Positions 57,244 through 64,000 of a stretch of 64,000 nucleotides of DNA are shown here, one piece after another. Position numbers and translations under genes: made by a program. Under the pieces are notes generated by a model that did no database searches, had not been told where the DNA came from, and saw only the letters and a list, made by a program, of their open reading frames with translations. Positions within the stretch are counted from its first letter, which is position 1. Each line of letters starts with the position of its first letter. Origin of the DNA: Anaerolineae bacterium (GTDB lineage Bacteria > Chloroflexota > Anaerolineae > Promineifilales > Promineifilaceae); assembly GCA_028277515.1 (NCBI GenBank), contig JANQGC010000008.1, forward strand, positions 1 through 64,000. The letters run 5' to 3'.

Positions 57244-58437
57244 TTGCTTGGCCGACAGAAATTACAAAGCGCAAAAACAGATTTGCTGCCGACTATGCTG
57301 TTGGTTGGGTTAGTACTGGCGCTGCTCTTTTCCGTCTATCGTCGCCCAGTATTTGGGCAAAATCGTATAGTAAAAGTAAGACAAACAGGCCCGGTTGTAC
57401 CCGATTGCCGAGAGCCGGCAGCGGCGAACAAACCTATTCATTGGCACATTCTGATCGATACTAGCGAATCAGCTTCCGATAATGACGAAGAAAAGTCCAA
57501 GGAAAAGTCCAAACGTCTGGTGGCGACCCGAGCGATCCTTTCCTTTGCCCTGGGTTATGGTTGGCTGACAAATGCCAAACCTGTTATTCACATTTACCAA
57601 TTCCCGTCACCCAATGATCTTCTTCCCCACCGCTTGTGGCCGGAGAATGGCCATGAAGGACTCAATTCGGTCTCCCCGGAGGAGCTTTCGAAAATCGTCG
57701 ACCAAGTGGGTATATTGGATGATACGCGCAAGGTTGAGGATCTCGCCGGCAGTCTTGAGTATATCGTGAATGAAACAGATAAGCTTGATGGAGAATTAGA
57801 TGGCCTATTTCCAGTAGGTAGAGATCATATCGTGATCATTGTTACACACGGCTCCCCGCTAATCGAAAACGAGGGGCTTTCTCAGATAACAGAAAAACTG
57901 CAGGAAGCGAAGACGAAGATCCCAGCACAATTTCCTGTCCTTGCCATGCTCTTTGGCAGTGGCAAGGAGATTGATATTTATGATAAGTGGAAGCAGGATT
58001 TCTATGGAGAGGAACAGGCAGAAACATACTTAACACAGTTGGGGGATAACAGCAGCCAGATCGCCTGGCAGTCGTGGAAGCACCTACGTCTATTTTTCGA
58101 AAAACGGTACCCAAATTCAGGTGTGGTCTGGAAAGATTTAGGTAGTTATGACCCGGTAGCTGATTTCGAGGCCCCTTCTCTGATAGGGTGGCTGCGTGTC
58201 GCCGTCTTACAAAGTGCAGACGAGAACTCCACCCTTTCTATGTCCGGCTCGCCGGTTGCACATGAACAAGAAGAATCAGAACCAGCACTTGGTGCCCGTT
58301 TACGCAGGTGGAATTGGCAAGCAGATTCTGTTCTTGAAAAAACAGCTGGTCCTTCGAACATAGTGCTCCTACCGGCATTGATACGTCATTTATGTATAGT
58401 TGTGTGTTCGCTCAAATTAACCCTACGCCACAGATGA
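57244..58437 (+). CDS. Second von Willebrand A-like membrane protein
   Basis: 397 residues from a TTG start at 57244, chosen because AGGAGG lies seven bases upstream and no ATG is available. One membrane segment (LLPTMLLVGLVLALLFSVY) near residues 13-31 is followed by an outer vWA-like domain whose MIDAS reads HILIDTSESAS (about 68-78). The strand DHIVIIVTHGSPL is the probable third-loop strand. It differs from the first vWA protein in having the domain near the N-terminus. The last ~15 codons overlap the next gene in another frame. Confidence 0.72.
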   Translation: MLGRQKLQSAKTDLLPTMLLVGLVLALLFSVYRRPVFGQNRIVKVRQTGPVVPDCREPAAANKPIHWHILIDTSESASDNDEEKSKEKSKRLVATRAILSFALGYGWLTNAKPVIHIYQFPSPNDLLPHRLWPENGHEGLNSVSPEELSKIVDQVGILDDTRKVEDLAGSLEYIVNETDKLDGELDGLFPVGRDHIVIIVTHGSPLIENEGLSQITEKLQEAKTKIPAQFPVLAMLFGSGKEIDIYDKWKQDFYGEEQAETYLTQLGDNSSQIAWQSWKHLRLFFEKRYPNSGVVWKDLGSYDPVADFEAPSLIGWLRVAVLQSADENSTLSMSGSPVAHEQEESEPALGARLRRWNWQADSVLEKTAGPSNIVLLPALIRHLCIVVCSLKLTLRHR

Positions 58438-59009
58438 CATCAACAGCAACTCCAATTCCATTACGAACAGCCACTGCCACACTCAAGGCAACTGTTACGC
58501 TCACAGCAACTCCTATACTCGAATTCACAGTAACAGCTCCTTCGACTCCTACAGCAACACCCTCTCCTACACCCATAATCACTGACATAAAGAAACTGGT
58601 TTTTTTAGGAGTTCGATGGACTTCTTTAATAGTATATGTGATTCTGGTTGTATCGACGTATTTTTTCAACAAGGTAGCTGAACCCTGGGGCTATTATGAT
58701 CCTGACGCACTTCAAGCACTTTTCTTTTGGAGTCTAGCTGCAATTACATTATTTATTTCTATAAGACATGCCTCCCCAAATGGAGATGCTACAGTCGATG
58801 ATTTGCAAACTATATGGATGGTATTATCAGTCTTTGTAGCCGCTTTGGGAGGTAGGGGGTTCTTTAAGATAATCAACGTCATTGATGATCGGGTTGGTGG
58901 CTATCAATTATCTGGACCGGCTCAAAAGTGGCTAAGTTATAGTTTTCGATTTTCACTAGTAGCTTTCACCCTAGCTTCTCTTTACTTTTTATTTATTTTT
59001 TATCTTTAA
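58392..59009 (+). CDS. Multi-pass membrane protein with a Thr/Pro leader
   Basis: 205 residues. A Thr/Ala/Pro-rich stretch of about 60 residues comes first (TATPIPLRTATATLKATVTL). Four hydrophobic segments follow: WTSLIVYVILVVSTYFFNK, ALFFWSLAAITLFISI, IWMVLSVFVAALGG and FSLVAFTLASLYFLFIFYL. It overlaps the vWA-2 gene by 46 bases in a different frame. The Thr/Pro stretch resembles linkers that follow extracellular vWA domains, so the two ORFs may be one protein joined by a frameshift (biological or a sequencing error). Otherwise it is a translationally coupled membrane partner. Confidence 0.65.
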   Translation: MYSCVFAQINPTPQMTSTATPIPLRTATATLKATVTLTATPILEFTVTAPSTPTATPSPTPIITDIKKLVFLGVRWTSLIVYVILVVSTYFFNKVAEPWGYYDPDALQALFFWSLAAITLFISIRHASPNGDATVDDLQTIWMVLSVFVAALGGRGFFKIINVIDDRVGGYQLSGPAQKWLSYSFRFSLVAFTLASLYFLFIFYL

Positions 59010-59094
59010 TTGAATAACACTCTCGCCAAAATAGACTGAGGTGTATAGTTAACATAAGAATAATTATATATTATGAGATTGGGAGATTTTGAAA

Positions 59095-60369
59095 ATGACT
59101 GAACGAATGCTGTATCGTTTGAATGAGTGGCAACAATATGATCCTGGCGAACTGGAAGCAACGCTAGATCTCGTGAGAGCGGATAAGGAAAAATATGAGA
59201 GAGAACCCGATATCCCCGCACCTGCATACGCAAGCAATTGGGCAGATTTGGTGCGTGAAGAATCGATACTAGAAATGATTTTGTTAAGAATTAGAGAACA
59301 TGAAAGCGGAATTGGGGAGGCACAAAATACTGAATTACCGCCATCGCCGATTGATATTGACATTAATCTGGAAACCATTCGAGGCGTTTATTCGCTTGAT
59401 GATAAGAAAGATAATAGCCCTCGGAGCGTACCACCTGGGAGTGTATTCATCCTGCTCCATGATAACGAACCACACGATCATGATGGCCAGGACGAAGTTT
59501 ACTATTATGGCGAAGAAGTCGTAAAGAGCCATTTGCGTAGAAAGGCTAGGGCTGTGAACGTGGAACTAGCCGAGTTTCCAGGCCATATTGATATTATTGC
59601 CCGGAAGAAATTGCTTGCCATTTCCCAAAGGGATGACGAAGTAGCCACTTTCGAGTTATCAATCCCTGTGCAGTTGAATGATCCCATTCTATTCTTGCGA
59701 CGCGCGGGACTGGGTTGGCGGTTACAAGGAAATAATCGGGCCTGGCTCGAAGCTCTGAGAAGAAAGGAAAGTGAATGGCATTCAAGTCTTCGGAATTGGA
59801 TCCAACTTTTCATCTGTAATGATATCCAATTGTGGTCTGGTGAGCAAAGAAAGCTGGTTGGGCGGATAGCCGAAATGCTCGATAGAAAATTAGCGGAATG
59901 GGGGCTCGGCATTGATACTGGGCTTGGGCCGCATTCAGCGATGCTGATAGATACGCCGCGTTATTATCCAAAAGCTGCCAACAACATCGCCCTACAGTTC
60001 GCCAAAGCTGAGAAATTAGTACTCGAGGCCGCTGCCTCCGGAAAAACGTTCGAAGATAGTCTCGATGATCGGGCGCTGGCCGCCCTCCAGGTTTCTGTAG
60101 AACAACCAAACACCGTACCTGGCGAGAGCCTTTTTGAGATTATCAGGGGGAAATTGGCTTCAGCGGATTCGGAACACCTGGAGCTTATTCGAAGCGAAAC
60201 TGCCGACTTGCTAAAAAGGCTGGCGGCCCCGGCTGCATCCGGATTCATCATGAGACTTTACACCAACGACGATCCACAAGAAAATGAGATAAAGCTATCA
60301 GAACAGGTCATGCTGTCAGCCATTCGGAACCCGGTATTGGCTGTCGGAGAGTGGCTTGAAATGGGGTAG
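59095..60369 (+). CDS. Possible SPFH/band-7-like protein
   Basis: 424 residues from the ATG at 59095, with GGGAG before it; a TTG two codons earlier is an alternative. There is no membrane segment. The middle part has a pattern seen in SPFH/stomatin domains: FELSIPVQLNDPILFLRRAG, then SSLRNWIQLFICNDIQLWSG and LDRKLAEWGLGIDTGLGP. A long helical region rich in Ala and Glu (ALQFAKAEKLVLEAAASG) follows, as in flotillin-like proteins. This match is by eye and uncertain. Proteins of this type organise membrane patches, which would fit the cluster. It may equally be an unrelated helical adaptor. Confidence 0.55.
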   Translation: MTERMLYRLNEWQQYDPGELEATLDLVRADKEKYEREPDIPAPAYASNWADLVREESILEMILLRIREHESGIGEAQNTELPPSPIDIDINLETIRGVYSLDDKKDNSPRSVPPGSVFILLHDNEPHDHDGQDEVYYYGEEVVKSHLRRKARAVNVELAEFPGHIDIIARKKLLAISQRDDEVATFELSIPVQLNDPILFLRRAGLGWRLQGNNRAWLEALRRKESEWHSSLRNWIQLFICNDIQLWSGEQRKLVGRIAEMLDRKLAEWGLGIDTGLGPHSAMLIDTPRYYPKAANNIALQFAKAEKLVLEAAASGKTFEDSLDDRALAALQVSVEQPNTVPGESLFEIIRGKLASADSEHLELIRSETADLLKRLAAPAASGFIMRLYTNDDPQENEIKLSEQVMLSAIRNPVLAVGEWLEMG

Positions 60370-60452
60370 CCGTGGATCCAAAGGATCATATGGCGCTTGA
60401 ATTCAAGCGTTCTTCTTCAGTGCAGTATATTGAACACTAAAGGGAGGTAGTT

Positions 60453-60947
60453 ATGTCACGAAACAGGAAGTTGTTCATCGGTGGATTGTTGTTGGCCACC
60501 ATGTTTATATTGATAGGTTGCGGATCATCGCCATTACTTTCAAAGGAAGTAGGCGTGGCAAAGGATTTCGTCGAAGGCGTATTTTCCGGTGATCCTGATC
60601 GTGCGCTGGATAAAGTCTGTATTGGTGAGGGTAGCGTCATCATCATTATTGCGGTGGAAGCTGACTGGGAGGATCACGGATATGAATTGCTCTCAAGTAG
60701 CGAAGAATCAGCGAATGTATTAGTGACGGGTCGTTTACGTGTCACAGCAGAAAACCTGCAAGACTTTTTCGTCGAGTTGGAGGAAGAATTACCAAAAGCC
60801 GGTGTTGGCGTCCAGATTGGAATCAGCCAGGAACTCGCTATTCTGAACGAACGAGGACGATGGTGTGTGCCGGAAGAGAGCATAAAGAGTTTCCGCAATT
60901 ACCTGGTGGATCTACTGGTTGAAGAACTAGAGTCATACTCCCCCTAA
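60453..60947 (+). CDS. Small lipoprotein of the tubulin-like cluster
   Basis: 164 residues. A lipoprotein signal (KLFIGGLLLATMFILIGC) has its lipobox Cys at about residue 23. The mature part has an alpha/beta pattern reminiscent of DUF4878 or NTF2-like lipoproteins: a leading helix KEVGVAKDFVEGVFSGDPDR, then strands around VLVTGRLRVTAENLQDFFVE. Two further Cys are present (KVCIGE, WCVPEE). AGGGAGG precedes the ATG. It is the last rightward gene of the cluster, just before the second IS copy. Confidence 0.68.
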   Translation: MSRNRKLFIGGLLLATMFILIGCGSSPLLSKEVGVAKDFVEGVFSGDPDRALDKVCIGEGSVIIIIAVEADWEDHGYELLSSSEESANVLVTGRLRVTAENLQDFFVELEEELPKAGVGVQIGISQELAILNERGRWCVPEESIKSFRNYLVDLLVEELESYSP

Positions 60948-60966
60948 AGGCCACCATTTAGCAGGG

Positions 60967-61982
60967 TGTAGTATGCAAAAACCCAGATCGTGGTTTTGAT
61001 CATCAACCAGAGTGGTTGCTTCTGTTTGATTGATGGGAACCAATTAATAAACACGATCTGACGTGAGACTTAAAAGTTAACCTGGACAGCAATTCAGGCT
61101 ACCAAATAGGTCATTTTGGCGACAATAGTCGTGCCGAAGCCCGTATGGTGCATAAACTATGATGCCGGTACCCAAGTGAAATCATGCCACTAAATTTAGC
61201 TGATCGGACATCAAGAAATTTAAGAAAAGATTGAATCGCCGAGAAAAATTGGCCGAAATTACGATCTCCCTTCGTTCCTGATGGACGCTGGATAGCAAAA
61301 TACCAGACGAATGGCCAAGCGAAGATAGCCCGACCGTTCGAAGTGCGAAAAACATTCAAGAACAAGGCGGCAGAATCGTGAATGAAACCCGAAGACTGAA
61401 GAATGGCCGTTAATTTGGCCGTCAAACAGTAAATAAGCACAGAGTAATTGCCCTGTCCAATATCAGAACCGCTTGAGGGAACTAATCAGTTAGGTCTAGG
61501 TCAATAGAGGTGAAATTGATTGTCAATTCGAGGCCGACCTCGTTTCCCCTTATTCTCTTGGGTCCATTTTTTGCGGACCAACTCGCGATGCCAACGGATG
61601 ACTGTTTCCGGCTTGACGATACGAATAATGTCGCCAAGCTCCCTAGAGGAGTTATTGGTGGATTGTTTAAGCTTCTTGGTCAGCACGGCCGATGTCATCT
61701 TTTCAGCCCGATTTGGCTTGATAGGTTTAGCTTGTAAACGTGTCATCACATCCAGTTGATGACGCAAGACCAAGATTTCCAGATCTTTGTCTTTTGCAGA
61801 TAAACGGCCGATATGAACCAATTCCAAAAGGACGGAGAAAATGTGTGAAATTGCCAACCAAATCACCAACAAATCCTGCTCCAAATAGAAATGAAGCAGG
61901 ATTGTATCAAAGAATGCAAGATTGCAATCCAAGAGGCATTTAATCGAGAAAATGTTTAAGATCCGGGTTTTTGCATATTACG
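60967..61982 (-). mobile_element. Internally altered insertion sequence, copy B
   Basis: The ends TGTAGTATGCAAAAACCC (60967) and GGGTTTTTGCATATTACG (to 61982) are inverted copies matching those of copy A, and both elements point the same way. The transposase start is at the right. The left ~460 bases (61040-61500) lack the transposase core and carry unrelated sequence, so the element has lost or exchanged its middle. Confidence 0.75.
61501..61932 (-). pseudogene. Truncated DDE transposase, N-terminal part only
   Basis: 143 residues parallel to the copy A transposase: DKDLEILVLRHQLDVMTRLQ, PIKPNRAEKMTSAVLTKKLK, IRIVKPETVIRWHRELVRKK and KRGRPRI. The frame stops seven codons after GRPRI, before the helper and catalytic regions, so no active protein can be made. 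The pairing with copy A is clear along the first 120 residues. Confidence 0.8.
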
Positions 61983-62086
61983 GGCCTGCCGGCGTCGTTT
62001 CGGCCGTTAACATTCTTCAAATCGACGCCCCTACGGCAGCAATTTCTGTGACATTTTGATTTCTCCTCGGATACGACCCTGCCTGG

Positions 62087-63265
62087 CTATTTTTCCAGTA
62101 AAGCAGTCACGACCCCCGCTCCCACCGGCCGTCCGGCCTCCTGCACGTTAAATCGCATGCCCTCTTCCAGGGCCACGGTTGTAATTAACGTCACTGTGAA
62201 ATTGACCACCTCCCCCAGCCTCGCCATCTCCATCCCCTCCGGCAATTTCACGACGCCAGTGACACCCTTATTTGCGTGGAAAGCAAACTCGGGCCGATAG
62301 CCGCTAAAAAATTCCTTAGGCCGGCCTCCTTCATCCTTGCGTAGGAAGTAAGCCGTCGCCTTGAAGTAATTGAACGCAGCGATAGAACCCGGTTTTGCCG
62401 CCACCATGCCCGTCTCTAAATCCTGCTGCCTCGCGCCGCGCAGCGCTAAACCGACGTTTTCGCCGGCCTCCGCTTTATCCAATGATTGCCGAAACATCTC
62501 CAGCCCGGTTACGGTAAACGATTGGGCAGCTCCAATTCCTACCAATTGGACTTTCTCAAACGGCTTGATCACGCCCCGCTCGATCCGGCCCGTGATGACA
62601 GTATTATGACCTGTTTTGGAAATATCCTCTACCGGCATCAGGAAACTGCTCTGCTTTTTGGGTGAAGGGACCTTGATATGGCTGTCCATATTGGCCAACA
62701 ATTCGGCGATGGGCGTATCGCCGCCCGTCTCTCCTTCCAGCGCTTGCAAAGCGCTGCCCGTCACGATGGGCGTATCGTCTCCCTGATACCCGTATTGACC
62801 CAACAACTCCTGAACCTCCATCTCCACCAACTCGAGCATCTCATCGTCATCGTCCGTCAAGTCTGTCTTATTCAGGAAAACAACCACGGACGGGATCCCG
62901 ACTGTCCGGGCTAGCGCCAACAACTCCCGCGTCTGACTTTGCAAGCCATCCGGCGCGGAAATCACCAGGATCGCGCCAGCGGCCGTTTCGGGGCTTGCCA
63001 GCAGCACCTTTTCGCGGTTGAAATGGTCGTAACAATCGGTCAGCGTATACCTGCGGCTTTCCGTCTCGAACGATACCCGGCTGGCCGCTACCGTAACACC
63101 GCGCATTTTTTGTTCCGGCGGGTTGTCGATATCATCTAAACGAGCAGCCCGGGCCAGATTCTTCCCGCTCTGTAATTGGGAAATCGCCGCCGCCAGCGTC
63201 GTCATCCCGTGGTCTGTATGCCCCAACAATATCACATCCACCGCCGGCTTACCTTGGTTTGCCAT
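62087..63265 (-). CDS. EF-Tu paralogue with defective GTPase motifs
   Basis: 392 residues, close to the ~395-400 of EF-Tu, with all three domains recognisable (domain 2 around TGHNTVITGRIERGVIKPFE, domain 3 ending FNVQEAGRPVGAGVVTALL). The first GTP motif is GHTDHGMT instead of GHVDHGKT, so the P-loop lysine is Met21. The G3 motif DCPGH is DCYDH (78-82), losing the Gly but keeping the His. RGVTV, NKTD (133-136) and SAL are kept. It probably cannot hydrolyse, and perhaps not bind, GTP normally. It is not the house-keeping tuf. A moonlighting or decoy role is possible. AGGAGGT before its ATG gives good translation. Confidence 0.85.
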   Translation of the reverse strand: MANQGKPAVDVILLGHTDHGMTTLAAAISQLQSGKNLARAARLDDIDNPPEQKMRGVTVAASRVSFETESRRYTLTDCYDHFNREKVLLASPETAAGAILVISAPDGLQSQTRELLALARTVGIPSVVVFLNKTDLTDDDDEMLELVEMEVQELLGQYGYQGDDTPIVTGSALQALEGETGGDTPIAELLANMDSHIKVPSPKKQSSFLMPVEDISKTGHNTVITGRIERGVIKPFEKVQLVGIGAAQSFTVTGLEMFRQSLDKAEAGENVGLALRGARQQDLETGMVAAKPGSIAAFNYFKATAYFLRKDEGGRPKEFFSGYRPEFAFHANKGVTGVVKLPEGMEMARLGEVVNFTVTLITTVALEEGMRFNVQEAGRPVGAGVVTALLEK

Positions 63266-63350
63266 CTGCTTCTACCTCCTGACAACAATTTGATTAACCA
63301 CTTCGACTATACTCAAAAACCAACCAATTAACAAAGCAAGGAGCGAATAA

Positions 63351-63497
63351 ATGACTGAAAATCAAATCGAAACAATCGGTTTTGATGAATTTCAATCGAT
63401 AGCCGATTGGTTCATCGACCGCTCAGCATATAATTTTGGAGAAATGCTGGTGTCATCTTTTTTCGAGCTGTTATTTGAGAAGTTGGCGGAAGGATAA
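63351..63497 (+). CDS. Small acidic protein of unknown function
   Basis: 48 residues beginning MTENQIETIGFDEFQSIADW and ending LLFEKLAEG. AAGGAG seven bases before the ATG is a strong ribosome-binding site. It is divergent from the EF-Tu-like gene, with 85 bases between the starts. It is mostly helical and amphipathic. No family recognised. A second small frame follows 14 bases after the stop. Confidence 0.5.
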   Translation: MTENQIETIGFDEFQSIADWFIDRSAYNFGEMLVSSFFELLFEKLAEG

Positions 63498-63511
63498 CGG
63501 AAACGATCGAG

Positions 63512-63664
63512 TTGGAGGGTGAGGTTGTTGATAACCAACTCGTGTTGCAACTACCGGCTGAATTAGAATCGATCATTCATGTTAAGAACAACGAGGTTCT
63601 TATCGGCGATCGGCGTATCATTGTTAAACTGAAGAATGGGCCAATTTATCCAACTGCGCATTAA
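63512..63664 (+). CDS. Possible small beta-rich protein
   Basis: About 50 residues from a TTG at 63512 (no ATG in frame), reading LEGEVVDNQLVLQLPAELES and ending KNGPIYPTAH. The alternating hydrophobic pattern (VVDNQLVLQLP, IIHVKNNEVLIG) is like the swapped-hairpin barrel of AbrB/MazE-type antitoxins. The ribosome-binding site is weak. It may be joined to the preceding ORF by a frameshift. Low certainty. Confidence 0.35.
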   Translation: MEGEVVDNQLVLQLPAELESIIHVKNNEVLIGDRRIIVKLKNGPIYPTAH

Positions 63665-63733
63665 CTAGATGTTGGCGACAAATATATAGAGGCAAGAAAG
63701 CAACAACTGTCATTTTACACGTGAGCGAGTGAT

Positions 63734-63756
63734 CCCCGTCGCTCCCGTTTAGGGCA
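63734..63756 (+). other. Right attachment-site repeat (attR-like)
   Basis: An exact second copy of the 23 bases at 33923-33945 (last 14 of tRNA-Asp plus TTTAGGGCA). Upstream of it the tRNA similarity stops at once. Downstream is a strong terminator, as expected for the original end of the tRNA transcript. Distance between copies is 29,811 bases. Confidence 0.75.
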
Positions 63757-63790
63757 CAAGCAAAGTCATGGTTGCTTGTGTCTTTTTTTT
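63755..63790 (+). terminator. Rho-independent terminator, probably the original one of tRNA-Asp
   Basis: CACAAGCAA and TTGCTTGTG form a perfect 9-bp stem with an eight-base loop, followed by TCTTTTTTTT. It starts at the edge of the right repeat, in the same place relative to the tRNA end as a native tRNA terminator would be. Confidence 0.85.
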
Positions 63791-64000
63791 ATGACTTCTT
63801 GTAGCTTTTCAATTAACTCAGTTGGAACCGCGAATGGTGCATAAACTATGGCGTCGGACCAAAAATCTTGCCAATCTGTCTAATCAAGAAAACGACCGTG
63901 CTGAACAATCCAGCTCAACCAACTTCTTACAGTTGACGCTCGGCGGCCAGGAGTCGTTCCAGTTAGATTGGTGTTCTTTTCTATGACATTCGCGATCTCG
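63766..64000 (-). pseudogene. Partial coding sequence with an internal stop, running out of the window
   Basis: On the reverse strand the frame reads EIANVIEKNTNLTGTTPGRR, then STVRSWLSWIVQHGRFLD, a TAG stop, and DWQDFWSDAIVYAPFAVP, ending EVIKKRHKQP. The composition is protein-like on both sides of the stop. The RRASTVRSW stretch resembles winged-helix tails of restriction-type proteins, but I cannot assign it. It lies just outside the right repeat, that is, in the resumed chromosome. Confidence 0.4.

Noticed and set aside
61111..61440. A 109-codon reverse-strand frame inside IS copy B
   Set aside because: It shows no transposase motifs, unusual composition and no ribosome-binding site. Probably a chance frame in replaced sequence.
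62087..63265. Calling this gene the house-keeping tuf
   Set aside because: Loss of the P-loop lysine and G3 glycine, the isolated location and lack of ribosomal-protein neighbours speak against it.
33864..63790. A prophage as the nature of the island
   Set aside because: No capsid, portal, terminase, tail or lysis genes are recognisable.
61146..63860. A 15-base match GGTGCATAAACTATG near 61146 and 63838
   Set aside because: A 15-mer pair is expected about once or twice by chance in 64 kb. The flanks do not align well enough to call a repeat.

Overview
The window looks like chromosomal DNA of a free-living bacterium, most likely a Chloroflexota (Anaerolineae-type) genome. This is an inference from gene content: a MoxR/DUF58 pair, a translin-family protein with archease and RtcB, a TPR lytic transglycosylase, many NB-ARC and TPR proteins, and low-complexity Thr/Pro linkers on surface proteins. 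No ribosomal RNA or other taxonomic marker is present.

Bases 1-33,810 are ordinary chromosome. In order they hold the end of an ABC-F ATPase, a large membrane-anchored beta-propeller-like protein, miaB, a moxR-DUF58 operon, a membrane protein, gyrB, a phosphoesterase, an acyl-CoA synthetase, proB-proA, and a small alarmone-hydrolase-like protein. A long leftward run follows: alaS, ruvX, mltG, a shortened substrate-binding protein, a DUF4037 protein, a coiled-coil membrane protein and a TPR lytic transglycosylase. After it come an RNA-repair cluster (translin and DUF3467 leftward, archease and rtcB rightward), a helix-hairpin-helix lipoprotein and a GT9 glycosyltransferase. In front of alaS lies what appears to be a complete ribosome-mediated attenuator: promoter, a 31-residue leader peptide with five consecutive Ala codons, mutually exclusive hairpins, and a terminator. 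Three copies of a ~95-nt inverted-repeat element sit in gaps of this part.

At 33,864 there is a tRNA-Asp gene. A 23-bp perfect direct repeat of its 3' end recurs at 63,734, immediately before a strong terminator that looks like the tRNA's original one. The ~29.8 kb between the two copies reads as an integrated island, although no recombinase is recognised in it. It carries two internally deleted copies of one IS, in the same orientation near its two ends, and an IS630-type remnant.

The left half of the island (35.4-49.0 kb) has three leftward cassettes. In each, a regulator-like NB-ARC ATPase is encoded separately from, and directly upstream of, a TPR protein. Two small rightward genes lie beside them. 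One encodes a Cys-rich single-pass membrane protein; the other a 45-residue secreted precursor predicted to release the 11-residue, two-cysteine peptide GDCPSPTAGNC. This suggests, but does not prove, peptide sensing by the TPR proteins.

The right half (50.1-60.9 kb) is a rightward eight-gene cluster: a tubulin/FtsZ-superfamily GTPase, two transmembrane von Willebrand A proteins, a large membrane-associated protein, two further multi-pass membrane proteins, a possible SPFH/band-7-like protein and a lipoprotein. It resembles the tubulin-like/vWA membrane-remodelling systems predicted by comparative genomics, with several components I cannot name. A DJ-1-like protein lacking the nucleophilic cysteine precedes it. 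An EF-Tu paralogue with a broken P-loop and G3 motif follows it.

All coordinates and motifs were read by eye; no database search was possible.
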